32,368 bases of DNA from Thiobacillus sp. (GCA_011391285.1 JAABQU010000110.1:1-32368); one strand, 5' to 3'; shown: positions 16,134 through 27,361, counted from the stretch's first letter. Numbers and translations are program-made. The notes: generated by a model from the letters alone, not told the origin.

Positions 16134-16907
16134 TCAAACGGGATGCGCAGCAGCAAACAGCCGGAAGAAATTCCGGGTGGTGATGTCGCCCACCGCTTCT
16201 GGCGTCATCCCGCGCACCCGCGCAATTTCCTCGGCCACGTGTTTCACGAACCCCGGCTGGTTGGTCTGACCGCGATGGGGCACCGGCGCCAGATAGGGTG
16301 CATCGGTTTCGATCAGCATGTGCTCCAGCGGAAGGGCCGCCGCAATCTCGCGCAGGGCCACGGCATTCTTGAACGTCACGATGCCGGAAAACGAGATGTA
16401 GAACCCCATCGCGATGGCGGCCTCGGCCACGGCCAGGCTTTCGGTGAAGCAGTGCATCACCCCGCCCGCCTCGCCTGCCTGCTCCTCGCGCATGATGCGC
16501 AAGGTGTCGTCCGCCGCGGAACGGGTGTGAATTACAAGCGGCTTCCGACAAGCGCGAGCCGCGCGGATGTGGGTACGGAAACGTTCGCGCTGCCATTCGA
16601 GGTCACCGGTCAGCCGAAAGTAATCCAGCCCGGTTTCGCCGATGGCCACCACCTTGGGATGGTCGGCCAGCGCGACCAGTTCCTCCACCGTCGGCTCGGT
16701 GCAGTCCTCGTGGTCCGGATGTACGCCCACCGAGGCATACACATTGGGATGCGCCTCGGCCAGGGCAAGAATTTCAGGGAATTTTTCCAGTTCAACGCTG
16801 ATGCACAGCGCATGGCTCACCTGGTTGGCTGCCATGAGGTCGAACACCTCGGGAAGCTTGCCGGCAAGATCGGGGAAATTGATGTGGCAGTGGGAATCGA
16901 TATACAT
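16134..16907 (-). CDS. ycfH: TatD-family metal-dependent hydrolase (YcfH type)
   Basis: A 257-residue TIM-barrel metal hydrolase of the TatD family. Members act as 3'-5' exonucleases or in D-aminoacyl-related repair, and the exact role of YcfH is open. Metal ligands are visible: YIDSHCHINF (His near 6 and 8), ASVGVHPDH, IGETGLDYF with its Glu, VIHTRSA, MHCFTES, and ETDAPYLAP with the final Asp. I chose the ATG at 16907 (MYIDSHCH) because it matches the family. An in-frame TTG at 16922 would add MRTYR. It is the last gene of the long minus-strand operon and converges with tcdA, as in the tmk-holB-ycfH order of E. coli. Confidence 0.92.
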   Translation of the reverse strand: MYIDSHCHINFPDLAGKLPEVFDLMAANQVSHALCISVELEKFPEILALAEAHPNVYASVGVHPDHEDCTEPTVEELVALADHPKVVAIGETGLDYFRLTGDLEWQRERFRTHIRAARACRKPLVIHTRSAADDTLRIMREEQAGEAGGVMHCFTESLAVAEAAIAMGFYISFSGIVTFKNAVALREIAAALPLEHMLIETDAPYLAPVPHRGQTNQPGFVKHVAEEIARVRGMTPEAVGDITTRNFFRLFAAAHPV

Positions 16908-16967
16908 GCGGTACGTGCGCAAACCAGCGCGTCGTCAGAAAAAACCAGGCGCACCGCGGGGGTGCTG

Positions 16968-17339
16968 CTACATGGTGTGAGTGGGGCGCACCGATTTTAA
17001 CGAACCGCCGAGCAAACCTTCAATCTTGTTCTGCGCAGCCTTGCCGCTTTCGTTGAAAGCGAACTGCACGCCGACGCCCTGGGTGCGGCCGCCATGCGAT
17101 CCTGAAGGCGTCAGCCATACCACCTTGCCGGATACCGGCAGCTTGGCGGGTTCGTCCATCAGGGTGAGCAGCATGAACACGTCCTCGCCCATCTTGTAGC
17201 TCTTGTTGGTGGGAATGAACAGCCCGCCACCCTTGATGAACGGCATGTAGGCCGCAAACAGGGCGGATTTTTCCTTGATCGAGAGGGACAGCACGCCGGG
17301 GCGGACTTGTCCTGTTACATCGTTGACTGCTGCATTCAT
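16968..17339 (-). CDS. pilZ: PilZ-domain protein (type IV pilus PilZ type)
   Basis: A 123-residue PilZ protein. The sequence GVLSLSIKEKSALFAAYMPFIKGGGLFIPT and the later VSGKVVWLTPSG match the PilZ of type IV pilus biogenesis, found between holB and tatD in many beta- and gammaproteobacteria. The RxxxR and D/NxSxxG residues needed to bind cyclic di-GMP are not evident, in line with the original PilZ, which does not bind it well. It begins 12 bases after holB. On its own strand a weak GCACC/GGTGC hairpin followed by TTTTTT lies in the 60-base spacer before tatD and could lower tatD expression. Confidence 0.9.
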   Translation of the reverse strand: MNAAVNDVTGQVRPGVLSLSIKEKSALFAAYMPFIKGGGLFIPTNKSYKMGEDVFMLLTLMDEPAKLPVSGKVVWLTPSGSHGGRTQGVGVQFAFNESGKAAQNKIEGLLGGSLKSVRPTHTM

Positions 17340-17351
17340 GATCTACTCTCT

Positions 17352-18335
17352 TCAATCAAACACGTGCCGGTACTGGATCAGCCAGGCTTCCAGCTGCAGT
17401 GCCCGATTGAGCGGATGCGCCAGTATCCTGCCTTCGTTTGCCTGCGTTCTGGCGAGCGCCAGCAGCTTCGCCAGATCAGCCGATTCGCCCAGCCGCGCCA
17501 GCACCTCGGCAAAATCACGGTTGAACTGCACGCTGCCCTGCAGCTTGATCGCCAGCAAATCGCCCAACCACTTGTACGCCACGTTGTGCCAGGTCTGCGG
17601 GCTGATCGCTTTCCAGCGCTCCCCCAGTGTCACCGGATCAAGCTGGGCGGGTCGCGCCAGGCCCTCCAGCACGCTGCGGCGTTCATCCAGTTCGCTGCTG
17701 TCGGCCCACCGCTGGGCATCGAGCGGCGTGCCGCCGGAGAGTGCCAGCAAGCTCAGCGCATCGTCCACCCCCTGCCCGGCCAGCCATTGTGCTGCCTGGT
17801 CGAGCGGCGGCAATCCGATGTCGAGCCGGGTGCAACGGCTGCGGATGGTCGGCAGCAGGCGCCGCGGCTGGTCCGAGACTAGCACGAACACCGTATTTAA
17901 CGGCGGTTCCTCCAGCACCTTTAACAGCGCATTGGCCGCCGCCAGGTTGAGGCTGTCCGCCGGGTTGACCAGCACCACCCGAAAGCCGGCCCGGTAGGTG
18001 GACAGCTGGACGTAGTCGACCGCCTCGCGCGCCTGGTCGACCTCGATGGCGGTGGCCATCCGGGTTTCGCCGTCCTTGTTGGACTTTTCCTGCAGGGTGA
18101 CCAGCCGGAAGTCCGGATGCCCGCCGGTTTCGAACCAATGGCAGGCCACACACCGTCCGCAGGCCGCGCCGTCGGTGAGCGGTGCTTCGCACAGCAGGGC
18201 CTGCGCCCAGGCCAAGGCCAGCGCACCCTTGCCCACCCCGCGCGGCCCTGCCAGCAGCAGCGCCTGCGCCGGGCGGGCGCGGGTCGCCAGCAGGCGCTGC
18301 CAGGGTGCCGCCAGCCAGGGATACGGTGCGCTCAC
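17352..18335 (-). CDS. holB: DNA polymerase III subunit delta'
   Basis: A 327-residue clamp-loader subunit that, with delta and tau/gamma, opens the beta clamp. The N-terminus is [28 protein letters not shown] at 30-37 is a P-loop-like segment. Four Cys residues (49, 59, 62, 65) form the zinc module in [28 protein letters not shown] and IRSRCTRLD are the conserved AAA+ sensor and SRC motifs. The start is a GTG at 18335 whose last two bases overlap the tmk stop (GTGA). No ATG fits, and the upstream reading frame lies inside tmk. The neighbours tmk and pilZ support the assignment. Confidence 0.94.
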   Translation of the reverse strand: MSAPYPWLAAPWQRLLATRARPAQALLLAGPRGVGKGALALAWAQALLCEAPLTDGAACGRCVACHWFETGGHPDFRLVTLQEKSNKDGETRMATAIEVDQAREAVDYVQLSTYRAGFRVVLVNPADSLNLAAANALLKVLEEPPLNTVFVLVSDQPRRLLPTIRSRCTRLDIGLPPLDQAAQWLAGQGVDDALSLLALSGGTPLDAQRWADSSELDERRSVLEGLARPAQLDPVTLGERWKAISPQTWHNVAYKWLGDLLAIKLQGSVQFNRDFAEVLARLGESADLAKLLALARTQANEGRILAHPLNRALQLEAWLIQYRHVFD

Positions 18336-18946
18336 GACAAACCCTGCAGCAACTGGCCGATTTCGGTTTGCAGTTCGGTAATGCTGTGGCGCGCATCCAG
18401 CACGCGTATGCGCGCCGGCTCGGCCTGCGCGCGGTCGAGATAGGCGTTGCGCACGCGGCTGAAAAAGCTGTCGGCCTCGCGCTCGAAGCGGTCGGCAGTG
18501 CGGGCGGCCGAGCGGCGCGCCTCCGCCACTTCCGGCGGCACGTCGAACAGCAGGGTGAGGTTGGGTGCAAAGCCGCGCTGCACCCAGGCTTCCAGTGCTG
18601 CGATGCGTTCGGCTGCGATACCCCGGCCGCCGCACTGGTAAGCGTAGCTGGCATCGGTGAAGCGGTCGGACAGCACCCAGGCGCCGCGCGCCAGCGCCGG
18701 CAGGATCAGCGCAGCCAGATGCTCCTGGCGCGCAGCGAACATCAGCAGCAGTTCGGTGTCAGGATCCATGTGCTGATGCAGCAGCAGTTCGCGCAGGGTT
18801 TCGCCCAGCGGCGTGCCGCCGGGTTCGCGGGTGACGATGACCTCACGACCCTGCCGGCGCAGCCAGTCGGCGACGAAGTCCAGATGGGTGCTCTTGCCGG
18901 CGCCGTCGACGCCTTCGAGGGTGATGAATTTGCCTGGCGTGCTCAT
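18332..18946 (-). CDS. tmk: Thymidylate kinase
   Basis: A 204-residue enzyme that phosphorylates dTMP to dTDP for DNA synthesis. It begins with [18 protein letters not shown] (P-loop GVDGAGKST), followed by [12 protein letters not shown] with the DR/PGGT loop, [11 protein letters not shown], the [11 protein letters not shown] segment that contacts the nucleotide, and a lid region with GRGIAAERI and [13 protein letters not shown]. It overlaps mltG upstream (ATGA) and holB downstream (GTGA), so all three are translationally coupled. Confidence 0.97.
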   Translation of the reverse strand: MSTPGKFITLEGVDGAGKSTHLDFVADWLRRQGREVIVTREPGGTPLGETLRELLLHQHMDPDTELLLMFAARQEHLAALILPALARGAWVLSDRFTDASYAYQCGGRGIAAERIAALEAWVQRGFAPNLTLLFDVPPEVAEARRSAARTADRFEREADSFFSRVRNAYLDRAQAEPARIRVLDARHSITELQTEIGQLLQGLS

Positions 18947-19935
18947 CGTCTTTGGTGGCGGTTCACTGCGCGATTGTGCGCTTCGAGGTTGCTGGAAAAT
19001 ACGTGGGTGCCGTCGCCGCGCGAGACAAAATACAGGGCATCGGTCTTGGCCGGATTGAGCGCAGCCTGGATCGCCGCCTCGCTGGGCATCGCAATCGGCG
19101 TCGGCGGCAGCCCGCCGCGCGTGTAGGTGTTATACGGGGTGTCGGTTTGCAGGTCGATCTTGCGCAGGTTGCCGTCGAAGCGCTCGCCCAGTCCGTAGAT
19201 CACGGTGGGGTCGGTTTGCAGGCGCATCCCCAGTCTGAGCCGGTTGAGAAACACGCCGGCAATCATCGGGCGCTCGAACGCCGCGCCGGTTTCCTTTTCA
19301 ACGATCGACGCCATGATCAGCGCTTCGTACGGGGTGCGATACGGCAGGCCCGGCGCACGGGTTTCCCAGGCGGCCATGAGTTTTTCATGCTGCAGGCGAT
19401 AGGCGCGGCGCAGCACGCTGAGGTCGGACGAATGCGGCGCGAAAAAGTAGGTGTCCGGAAACAGCAGGCCTTCCAGGTGATTTTCCTCCGCACCGATCGC
19501 CTGCAGCAGTTCGACATCGCTCATGCTCGCGCTGTCGTTTTTCAGCATGGGCTGCGCGGCCAGCGCCGCGCGCAGCTCCCGCCAGTTCCAGCCCTCGATG
19601 AACTGCACCATCGCCTGTGAGACCTCGCCGCGCTGGATCTTGGCATAGAGTTCAAGCGGCGTGAGCGGTTTGTCGAGCGTATACACGCCGACCTTGAGCG
19701 TCCCCGCCTTGCCGAGCACGCGCCCGAGCAGCCAGAACACCTGCGCATTGCCGATCACGCCTTCGCGTTCCAGCATCGCGCTCAGGCTTTTCAGATGCGT
19801 GCCGGGCGTCACGTTGATGGCCTTTGGCAACGGCTCGATGCTCAGGGGCTGGTTGCCGTACCAAGCAAGCCCACCGGCTCCCGCCAGCGCAGCCAGGATC
19901 GTGAGCACGAGCAGTCGCTTAATCAGAGTCTTCAT
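18943..19935 (-). CDS. mltG: Endolytic murein transglycosylase MltG
   Basis: A 330-residue inner-membrane lytic transglycosylase that cuts nascent glycan strands and sets their length. One N-terminal transmembrane helix (residues 5-25, [19 protein letters not shown]) anchors the protein. A LysM-like subdomain follows ([17 protein letters not shown]), then the YceG catalytic domain. Catalytic IVEKETG is at 211-217 and [15 protein letters not shown] follows. The protein ends with [14 protein letters not shown] and a phosphate-site-like [13 protein letters not shown]. It overlaps pabC by 17 bases at its start and tmk by four at its stop. Confidence 0.96.
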   Translation of the reverse strand: MKTLIKRLLVLTILAALAGAGGLAWYGNQPLSIEPLPKAINVTPGTHLKSLSAMLEREGVIGNAQVFWLLGRVLGKAGTLKVGVYTLDKPLTPLELYAKIQRGEVSQAMVQFIEGWNWRELRAALAAQPMLKNDSASMSDVELLQAIGAEENHLEGLLFPDTYFFAPHSSDLSVLRRAYRLQHEKLMAAWETRAPGLPYRTPYEALIMASIVEKETGAAFERPMIAGVFLNRLRLGMRLQTDPTVIYGLGERFDGNLRKIDLQTDTPYNTYTRGGLPPTPIAMPSEAAIQAALNPAKTDALYFVSRGDGTHVFSSNLEAHNRAVNRHQRR

Positions 19936-20725
19936 TCAAGGCTGTTTTCAAAGTGTCGGTCCATCCCGCAACCGGCCAGATCCGGTCATCCAGCCGGGCC
20001 ATGCGACGAACGCCGATGACACTGTTGCAGATCATCACTTCGTCCGCAGCGAGTATAGCGTCTGTCAGCTGGCGGCCGATATGGGTGGGGATGCCACGCC
20101 GCGCCGCCGCACGAAGCAGGCGCGCCCGGGCCACGCCAGCCACCCCGCACTGGCTCAGATCCGGGGTAAACAGTTCGCCGTTGCGGACCCAGAACAGGTT
20201 GCTCATCACACCGCTGATTACCGCACCCGTGTCGTCGCACAACACGCCCTCGGCAATCGCCGGATCGTCCCATTCCGAACGCGCCAGCACGTTTTCCAGC
20301 CGGTTCAGATGCTTGATTCCAGCCAGCCTGGGCTGCCGCGCCAGCCTGAGGGTGCACCAGCGCGCACGGATGTCGGGGGCGTCGGGTTCTGCATGGGGTG
20401 GCAAGGGCGACGCCATCACGATGCGCGTGCAGGACGGGTCCGCAGCCGGCGCATAGCCGCGTACGCCGACACCTCGGGTGAGGATGATTTTCACAACCCC
20501 TTCCCCTGCTTCGGCCACTCGGCAGACCTCTGCGCGCAATTCAGTCTCGCCCGGGGACGCCAGCCCCAGTGCGGCGCTGTCGGCAGCGAGTTTCGCGTAC
20601 TGGTCGCGCCACCACAGCGGCTGGCCGGCCTGCGTACGCAGGGTGCGGAACACGCCGTCGCCGTAGGCGAGACCGCGATCCATCGCATCCACAGTTCCTC
20701 CAGGATGGCCGTTGACGAGGGTCAT
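19919..20725 (-). CDS. pabC: Aminodeoxychorismate lyase
   Basis: A 268-residue PLP-dependent class IV enzyme that turns 4-amino-4-deoxychorismate into p-aminobenzoate and pyruvate for folate synthesis. Family signs are MDRGLAYGDGVFRTLR, KIILTRGVGVRGYAP and AGIKHLNRLENVLAR, with the PLP-binding Lys at 138. GVMSNLFWVRNGEL and CGVAGVARARLL complete the pattern. The ATG overlaps the pabB stop (ATGA), and its own end overlaps mltG by 17 bases. Direct coupling to pabB joins both steps from chorismate to p-aminobenzoate. Confidence 0.95.
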   Translation of the reverse strand: MTLVNGHPGGTVDAMDRGLAYGDGVFRTLRTQAGQPLWWRDQYAKLAADSAALGLASPGETELRAEVCRVAEAGEGVVKIILTRGVGVRGYAPAADPSCTRIVMASPLPPHAEPDAPDIRARWCTLRLARQPRLAGIKHLNRLENVLARSEWDDPAIAEGVLCDDTGAVISGVMSNLFWVRNGELFTPDLSQCGVAGVARARLLRAAARRGIPTHIGRQLTDAILAADEVMICNSVIGVRRMARLDDRIWPVAGWTDTLKTALNEDSD

Positions 20726-22085
20726 GTGGGGTCAAGCGCACGCAGCAGGCCACGTGCCTTGGCGTGGGTTTCGTCGAGTTCGCGCGCGGCGACTGAATCG
20801 GCCACGATGCCGGCGCCGGCGCGGAAGCTCAGTTCGTTTCCGCGCAGCAGGAAGCTGCGGATCAGGATGTTGAAATCGAAGCTGCCGTCGCGATTGACGT
20901 AGCCGACGCTGCCGGTGTAGCTGCGCCGCGGCGTCTGTTCGAGCTCGCGAATGATCTGCATGGTGCGCACCTTGGGACAGCCGGTAATAGTGCCGCCTGG
21001 AAACACCGCGCGCAAGGCGTCGTAGACGCGCATGCCCTGGCGCAGCTGCCCGCAGACGGTGGATTCGATGTGGTGCACGTGCCGATAGCTGGCTGTTTCC
21101 ATCAGCGCTTCCACCTTCACGCTGCCCGGCTCGCACACCCGTCCGAGATCGTTGCGTTCCAGGTCGACCAGCATGACGTGCTCGGCGCGCTCCTTGGGGT
21201 GCGCCTGCAGGCGCGCTCGCAGCGCGGCGTCTTCAGTGGCGTCCTCGCTGCGGGGATGGGTGCCGGCAATCGGGCGGGTTTCCAGCCTGCCGCTGCGATC
21301 CAGTCGAACCAGGCGCTCCGGTGACGAACTCACGATTGCCCATTCATCCATCTGCAGCAGCGCCGAAAACGGCGCCGGGTTCTTCTGCATCAGCCGATCC
21401 AACAGTGACGCCGCTGGAATCGGCGCTGCGAACTCGGCGCGCCAGCCACGCGACAGGTTGACCTGGAACACGTCGCCTGCGCGGATGTATTCCTGGATGC
21501 GCGACACTCCGGCGAGAAACGCGGCCGGTTCATCTTCATCCAGGGATCGAAGCTCGGGCACAGCCGGTAGCGGTGGCGGCAACGCGTCCAGATCGCGCTG
21601 CATGCGATCGAGCAGGCCGGCCTGCCCGGCCTCGGCCATCAGGACACAGTGCCCACTCGTACGGTCGAACAGGATCGCTGCGGGGATGCGCACCAGCCAA
21701 GCCAGGGGAAAACCCGCGTCATCCTCCACCTGCCCCACGGTGGGCTCGAACAGGCCGCCCAACTCGTACGCAAACGCGCACAGCCAGCCGCCGCTGAAAG
21801 GCAGGTCGGGAAGGGTTCCGGAAGTGGGCTGCAGTCGCATGGCCGGATGCGACCGCAGTGCATTCAGGCCACCGGCGGCTGTCAGCCGAACGATGTCCTG
21901 CGGAAACGCGAACAGCACGTCCCATCCCGAATCGCCGCTGCTGAGGAAGAGTCCGGGGTAACGCTGCGGATGGGCCGCCTGCAGGCGGATCAGATCGGGT
22001 CGCAGGCGGCTCGATGGGAGCGGCCACTCCCGGGTCTCGGGCGGGGCCAGTGGTTCCGGGGCGATGGGGCGATCCACCGCGAGGG

Positions 22086-22089
<4 letters not shown>
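20722..22089 (-). CDS. pabB: Aminodeoxychorismate synthase component I
   Basis: A 455-residue chorismate-binding enzyme. With a glutaminase partner (PabA or TrpG, not in this window) it makes aminodeoxychorismate. Family motifs are [30 protein letters not shown] (273-280), [23 protein letters not shown] and [21 protein letters not shown]. Position 275 is Ala, where E. coli PabB has the catalytic Lys274 (PIKGT). This Ala form is the one seen in anthranilate synthase. Adjacency to pabC argues for PabB rather than TrpE. The start appears to be a TTG at 22089 overlapping the fabF stop (TTGA), with a GTG at 22077 as the alternative. It sits between fabF and pabC, which are adjacent in E. coli. Confidence 0.88.
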
Positions 22090-23318
<1,229 letters not shown>

Positions 23319-23346
23319 AAGTCAGTCCTTTTTACGGGGTGAACGA

Positions 23347-23580
23347 TCAGCTCGAGTGGCTGTTGACGTAGTCAATCGCCTGCTGCACGGTGGTGATTTT
23401 TTCTGCGTCCTCGTCGGGGATTTCGCAGCCGAATTCTTCTTCCAGCGCCATCACCAGTTCAACCGTATCGAGCGAGTCCGCGCCCAGGTCACCGACGAAG
23501 GAAGACTCGTTCTTGATGTCTGCCTCGTTGACGCCCAGTTGCTCGGCGACGACTTTAATTACACGCTGTACGTTATCCAT
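23347..23580 (-). CDS. acpP: Acyl carrier protein
   Basis: A 77-residue acidic carrier that holds growing acyl chains on 4'-phosphopantetheine. The attachment Ser is residue 36 in [20 protein letters not shown]. The start ATG at 23580 (MDNVQRVIK) has AGAGGAA just upstream. A longer frame to 23616 is not needed. A 90-base leader separates it from fabG and contains a possible promoter and a perfect hairpin, in keeping with the high expression expected of ACP. Confidence 0.98.
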   Translation of the reverse strand: MDNVQRVIKVVAEQLGVNEADIKNESSFVGDLGADSLDTVELVMALEEEFGCEIPDEDAEKITTVQQAIDYVNSHSS

Positions 23581-23604
23581 TACCGTTCCTCTCTTCTTGA
23601 AATT

Positions 23605-23627
23605 GGGCTTCAACAAAATTGAAGCCC
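23605..23627 (-). promoter_or_regulatory. Perfect 9-bp hairpin in the acpP leader
   Basis: On the minus strand, GGGCTTCAA and TTGAAGCCC pair exactly around a five-base TTTTG loop. The hairpin lies about 25 bases before the acpP start and about 40 bases after the fabG stop. No strong T-run follows on the minus strand. It could be a partial terminator, an RNA-stabilising 5' hairpin, or a processing site. Confidence 0.65.
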
Positions 23628-23646
23628 GGAAAAATAAAACTCCGCG

Positions 23647-23655
23647 ATTCTACCA
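23647..23655 (-). promoter_or_regulatory. Possible extended -10 promoter for acpP
   Basis: TGGTAGAAT on the minus strand is an extended -10 element (TGn plus TAGAAT). It lies in the fabG-acpP spacer and overlaps nothing coded. No -35 box is convincing. Transcription would start near 23640 and place the leader hairpin at the RNA 5' end. Confidence 0.45.
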
Positions 23656-23670
23656 AACTTTGTGTGGCGG

Positions 23671-24441
23671 TTACGCCATGTACATCCCGCCATTGACATG
23701 CAGGGTGGTGCCGGAAATATAACCGGCGGCAGGTGACGCCAAAAACGCGACCGCCTGCGCAATCTCTTCAGCTGTGCCGAGCCGTCCCAGCGGGATGTGG
23801 GCCAGCAGCGCCTCGCGCTGCGCATCCGGCAGCGCGCGCGTCATGTCGGTGTCGATGAAGCCCGGTGCCACGCAGTTGACCGTGATGTTGCGGCTGCCGA
23901 CTTCGCGTGCGAGCGACTTGGTGAACCCCATGATGCCGGCCTTGGCTGCGCTGTAGTTGGTCTGTCCGGCATTGCCCATCGCCCCCACCACCGAAGCGAT
24001 GGAAATGATGCGCCCCGTGCGCGCCTTCATCATTGCGCGCAGCACTGCACGCGATAGACGGAACACCGAAGTGAGATTGGTCGCCAGGATGTCGTCCCAC
24101 TCCTCGTCCTTCATCCGCATCAGCAGATTGTCGCGGGTGATGCCGGCGTTGTTGACCAGGATGCCGATGGCACCGAAATCCTTTTCGATCGCTGCGATCA
24201 CGGCGTCGACTTCAGCCGCGGCTGTGACATTGAGTTTCATGCCGCTGCCCTTGATGCCGGCTGCGGCCAGGTAATCGCTGATTGCCTGCGCGCCCTTCTC
24301 GCTGGTGGCCGTGCCGACCACGGTGGCGCCCGCATGACCGAGCGTCAGCGCGATCGCCTGGCCGATTCCGCGGCTAGCGCCGGTCACGAGCGCCACTTGT
24401 CCTTCAAGATTCGCGCCTGGCGCGAGGCGTCCTTGCAGCAT
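23671..24441 (-). CDS. fabG: 3-oxoacyl-[ACP] reductase
   Basis: A 256-residue NADPH-dependent short-chain dehydrogenase that reduces beta-ketoacyl-ACP in fatty-acid elongation. The nucleotide loop is TGASRGIG (20-27), NNAG is at about 97-100, and the catalytic Ser150, Tyr163 and Lys167 are in SIASVVG and YSAAK. The C-terminal GYISGTTLHVNGGMYMA is conserved. The N-terminus MLQGRLAPGA adds about ten residues to the usual FabG start. The AGGAGA site six bases before the ATG at 24441 supports this longer form. It starts 11 bases after fabD ends. Confidence 0.97.
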   Translation of the reverse strand: MLQGRLAPGANLEGQVALVTGASRGIGQAIALTLGHAGATVVGTATSEKGAQAISDYLAAAGIKGSGMKLNVTAAAEVDAVIAAIEKDFGAIGILVNNAGITRDNLLMRMKDEEWDDILATNLTSVFRLSRAVLRAMMKARTGRIISIASVVGAMGNAGQTNYSAAKAGIMGFTKSLAREVGSRNITVNCVAPGFIDTDMTRALPDAQREALLAHIPLGRLGTAEEIAQAVAFLASPAAGYISGTTLHVNGGMYMA

Positions 24442-24452
24442 GGTGTCTCCTG

Positions 24453-25376
24453 TCAGTTGTTCAGTGCGGCCTGAAGGCTCGCTTCATCCACCAGCGCCAC
24501 CGCCGGCAGACTGTCGTCGATACGCTTGCTGAGGCCCGCCAGCACCTTGCCGGGGCCGCATTCGATCACGCGTTCGATGCCAGAGGCTTTCAACGCCTGG
24601 ACGGTCTCGACCCAGCGCACCGGCGTGTGCAACTGCTTCGCCAGCGCTGCGCGGATCGCAGCGGGGTCGGCATGGCTTTCCACATCCGTGTTGTGCAGTA
24701 CTGGAATCGCCGGCGTGGAAATCGTCACATTCTGGAGATGCGCCAGCAGCTTTTCGGCAGCCGGCAGCATCAGCGAGGAATGCGACGGAACGGAGACCGG
24801 CAGCGGCAACGCGCGCTTGGCGCCCTTTTCCTTTGCCAGCGCCATCGCGCGTTCCACGGCTGCCTTGTTGCCGGCAATGACGACCTGGCCGGGCGAATTC
24901 AGGTTCACCGCCTCGACCACTTCGCCCGCGGCTGCATCGGCACAAACCGCGCGCACAGCATCGTTATCCAGGCCCAGAATCGCAGCCATCGCGCCGACAC
25001 CTTCAGGCACCGCGGCCTGCATGGCTTCGGCGCGAAAGCGCACCAGTTTGATCGCATCGGCAAAATTCAAGGCACCTGCCGCGACCAGAGCAGCGTATTC
25101 ACCGAGGCTGTGGCCGGCCAGCAGCAACGGCGTTGCGCCACCCGCTGCCTGCCACACGCGCCAGGCGGCGACATCGGCGGCAAGCATTGCGGGCTGGGTA
25201 TTGACGGTCTGGTTGAGCAGATCGGCCGGGCCGTCGGTCACCAGCGCCCACAGGTCCTGACCCAGCGCGTCGGAGGCTTCGGCAAAGGCGGCGCGCACTT
25301 CGGCGCGCGCGCCCCAGCCCTGCATCATGCCGATGGATTGCGAGCCCTGCCCCGGGAAAACGAATGCCAGTTTCAT
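24453..25376 (-). CDS. fabD: Malonyl-CoA:ACP transacylase
   Basis: A 307-residue enzyme that moves malonyl from CoA to ACP. It begins MKLAFVFPGQGSQSIGM, the family hallmark. The nucleophile is Ser90 in AGHSLGEYAAL, and the partner His lies in VSVPSHSSLM near 198. GQVVIAGNKAAVERA and LHTPVRWVETVQAL are also typical. It follows fabH by nine bases and precedes fabG by 11. Confidence 0.97.
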   Translation of the reverse strand: MKLAFVFPGQGSQSIGMMQGWGARAEVRAAFAEASDALGQDLWALVTDGPADLLNQTVNTQPAMLAADVAAWRVWQAAGGATPLLLAGHSLGEYAALVAAGALNFADAIKLVRFRAEAMQAAVPEGVGAMAAILGLDNDAVRAVCADAAAGEVVEAVNLNSPGQVVIAGNKAAVERAMALAKEKGAKRALPLPVSVPSHSSLMLPAAEKLLAHLQNVTISTPAIPVLHNTDVESHADPAAIRAALAKQLHTPVRWVETVQALKASGIERVIECGPGKVLAGLSKRIDDSLPAVALVDEASLQAALNN

Positions 25377-25385
25377 GAATGGTTC

Positions 25386-26345
25386 CTAGTACTTGAGGAG
25401 CACGGAGCCCCAGGTAAAACCGCCACCGAAGGCTTCCATCAGCACGGTCTGACCGCGCTGGATACGGCCGTCACGCACTGCCACGTCGAACGCCAGCGGC
25501 ACCGAGGCGGCCGAGGTGTTGCCATGGCCTGCCACGGTGGTGACGACGTTGTCCATGCTCATGCCGAGCTTTTTTGCGGTGGCGGAAATGATGCGGATAT
25601 TGGCCTGATGCGGCACCAGCCAGTCGATGTCGGATTTCTGCAGGCCGTTGGCCTCCAGCGTTTCATCGACGATGCGATCGAGCGTGTTGACCGCCATCTT
25701 GAACACAGCGTTGCCTTCCATCCGCATCAGCGCAGGCTCCTTCATGCCGGTGGAGGCACCGTTGGTGGTGCGCAGCAATTCCTTGTGGCGACCATCGGCA
25801 TGGATGTGGGTGGCGATGATGCCGGGCTCGGTTGACGCACCCAGTACCACTGCGCCCGCACCATCGCCCCACAGGATGCAGTTGCCGCGATCATTCCAGT
25901 CGGTGATGCGCGACAGGGTTTCGGCGCCGATCACCAGCACGTGTTTGGCTGCACCGCTCTTGATGAACTGGTCGGCGACGCTCATGGCGTAGACGAACCC
26001 GCTGCACACGGCCTGCAGGTCGAGGGCCGGCTTGCCGTTGGTCATGCCGAGTTTGGACTGCACGATGCACGCCGTGCTGGGAAAAACCAGGTCAGGCGTG
26101 GTGGTGGCGACCAGCAGCAGATCGATGTCATCGATTGCGAGGCCGGCCGATTCGAGCGCGGCACGCGCCGCCTGCGTCGCCAGATCGCTGGTGAATTCGC
26201 CTTCGGCGGCGATGTGGCGCTCGCGGATGCCGGTGCGCTCGACGATCCACTGGTCGTTCGTCTCGACTAGCTTTTCGAGGTCGGCGTTGGTGAGGATGCG
26301 GTCAGGCAGATAGCTGCCAGTGCCGAGAATTCGGGAATAGTTCAA
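25386..26345 (-). CDS. fabH: 3-oxoacyl-[ACP] synthase III
   Basis: A 319-residue enzyme that starts fatty-acid synthesis by condensing acetyl-CoA with malonyl-ACP. The catalytic triad is Cys114 ([10 protein letters not shown]), His246 (VPHQANIRI) and Asn276 (GHGNTSAAS). The N-terminus [19 protein letters not shown] matches FabH. The codon before it is TTG at 26345, which overlaps the plsX stop (TTGA). No ATG lies nearby. The long frame upstream is plsX read out of phase. A TTG start with coupling to plsX is therefore the best reading. Confidence 0.95.
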   Translation of the reverse strand: MNYSRILGTGSYLPDRILTNADLEKLVETNDQWIVERTGIRERHIAAEGEFTSDLATQAARAALESAGLAIDDIDLLLVATTTPDLVFPSTACIVQSKLGMTNGKPALDLQAVCSGFVYAMSVADQFIKSGAAKHVLVIGAETLSRITDWNDRGNCILWGDGAGAVVLGASTEPGIIATHIHADGRHKELLRTTNGASTGMKEPALMRMEGNAVFKMAVNTLDRIVDETLEANGLQKSDIDWLVPHQANIRIISATAKKLGMSMDNVVTTVAGHGNTSAASVPLAFDVAVRDGRIQRGQTVLMEAFGGGFTWGSVLLKY

Positions 26346-27361
26346 GCGGCTACCCGTTGAATGAGTTGGATCTGGTCGGTAATGCGCTTCAGCACATTGT
26401 TGCTGACTTCGTCGCTGGCGGTTTCGATGGCATGCTCGAACGCATAGCGGTCGGCCGAGCCATGGCTTTTCACCACCACGCCTTTCAGCCCCAGGAGCGT
26501 GGCGCCATTGTAGCGGCGTGGATCGAGCCGTCGCTTGAAGGCATTCAGCACCGGCAAGGCGATCAGCCCTGCGATGCGGGTCAGAATATTGCGATTGAAT
26601 TCGGCACGCAGCGTGGTGGCAATCATCTTGGCCAGGCCCTCGGACGCCTTCAGCGTGACGTTGCCGACAAATCCGTCGCACACCACCACGTCGGTGGTGC
26701 CAAGGAAAATGTCATTGCCTTCGACGTTGCCGTAGAAGTTGAGGTGGCTGCCGCGCAGCAATTCTGCGGCCTGCTTCACGATCTCGTTGCCCTTGATGTC
26801 TTCCTCGCCGATGTTCAGCAGACCCACGGTCGGATTCGACTTGTGCTCCACCGCCGACACCAGCATCGCGCCCATGATGCCGAACTGCAGCAAGTGCTCG
26901 GCGGTGCAGTCAACGTTGGCGCCCATGTCCAGCACCAGCGCATGGCCCTGGATGGTCGGCATCACGGCGGCAATAGCGGGGCGGTCGATGCCGGGGAGGG
27001 TTTTCAGGACGAAGCGCGCAGTCGCCATCAGGGCGCCGGTGTTGCCGGCCGATACGCAGGCATCGGCCTCGCCGGACTTGACGAGGTCAATGGCCACCCG
27101 CATGGAGGAATCTTTTTTGCCGCGCAAGGCCAGCGCAGGCGCCTCGTCCATCGCCACCACCTGGCTGGCATGGCGCACGATAAGGCGCGGACCGGGCTTG
27201 GCCCGGCGCGCCTTGAGTTCGGCTTCGACGATATCCTGCGGCCCGACCAGAATCACATTCAGGTCGGGATTGCGCGCAAGACAACGGATTGCCGCCGGGA
27301 CCGTGACATGAGGACCGTGATCGCCCCCCATGACATCAATGGCGACTGTGATGTTTCTCAT
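26342..27361 (-). CDS. plsX: Phosphate acyltransferase PlsX
   Basis: A 339-residue enzyme that converts acyl-ACP to acyl-phosphate, the donor for PlsY in phospholipid synthesis. It begins [45 protein letters not shown] and [17 protein letters not shown] are conserved. It sits after rpmF and is coupled to fabH through the TTGA overlap, the usual rpmF-plsX-fabH order in proteobacteria. Confidence 0.97.
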   Translation of the reverse strand: MRNITVAIDVMGGDHGPHVTVPAAIRCLARNPDLNVILVGPQDIVEAELKARRAKPGPRLIVRHASQVVAMDEAPALALRGKKDSSMRVAIDLVKSGEADACVSAGNTGALMATARFVLKTLPGIDRPAIAAVMPTIQGHALVLDMGANVDCTAEHLLQFGIMGAMLVSAVEHKSNPTVGLLNIGEEDIKGNEIVKQAAELLRGSHLNFYGNVEGNDIFLGTTDVVVCDGFVGNVTLKASEGLAKMIATTLRAEFNRNILTRIAGLIALPVLNAFKRRLDPRRYNGATLLGLKGVVVKSHGSADRYAFEHAIETASDEVSNNVLKRITDQIQLIQRVAA

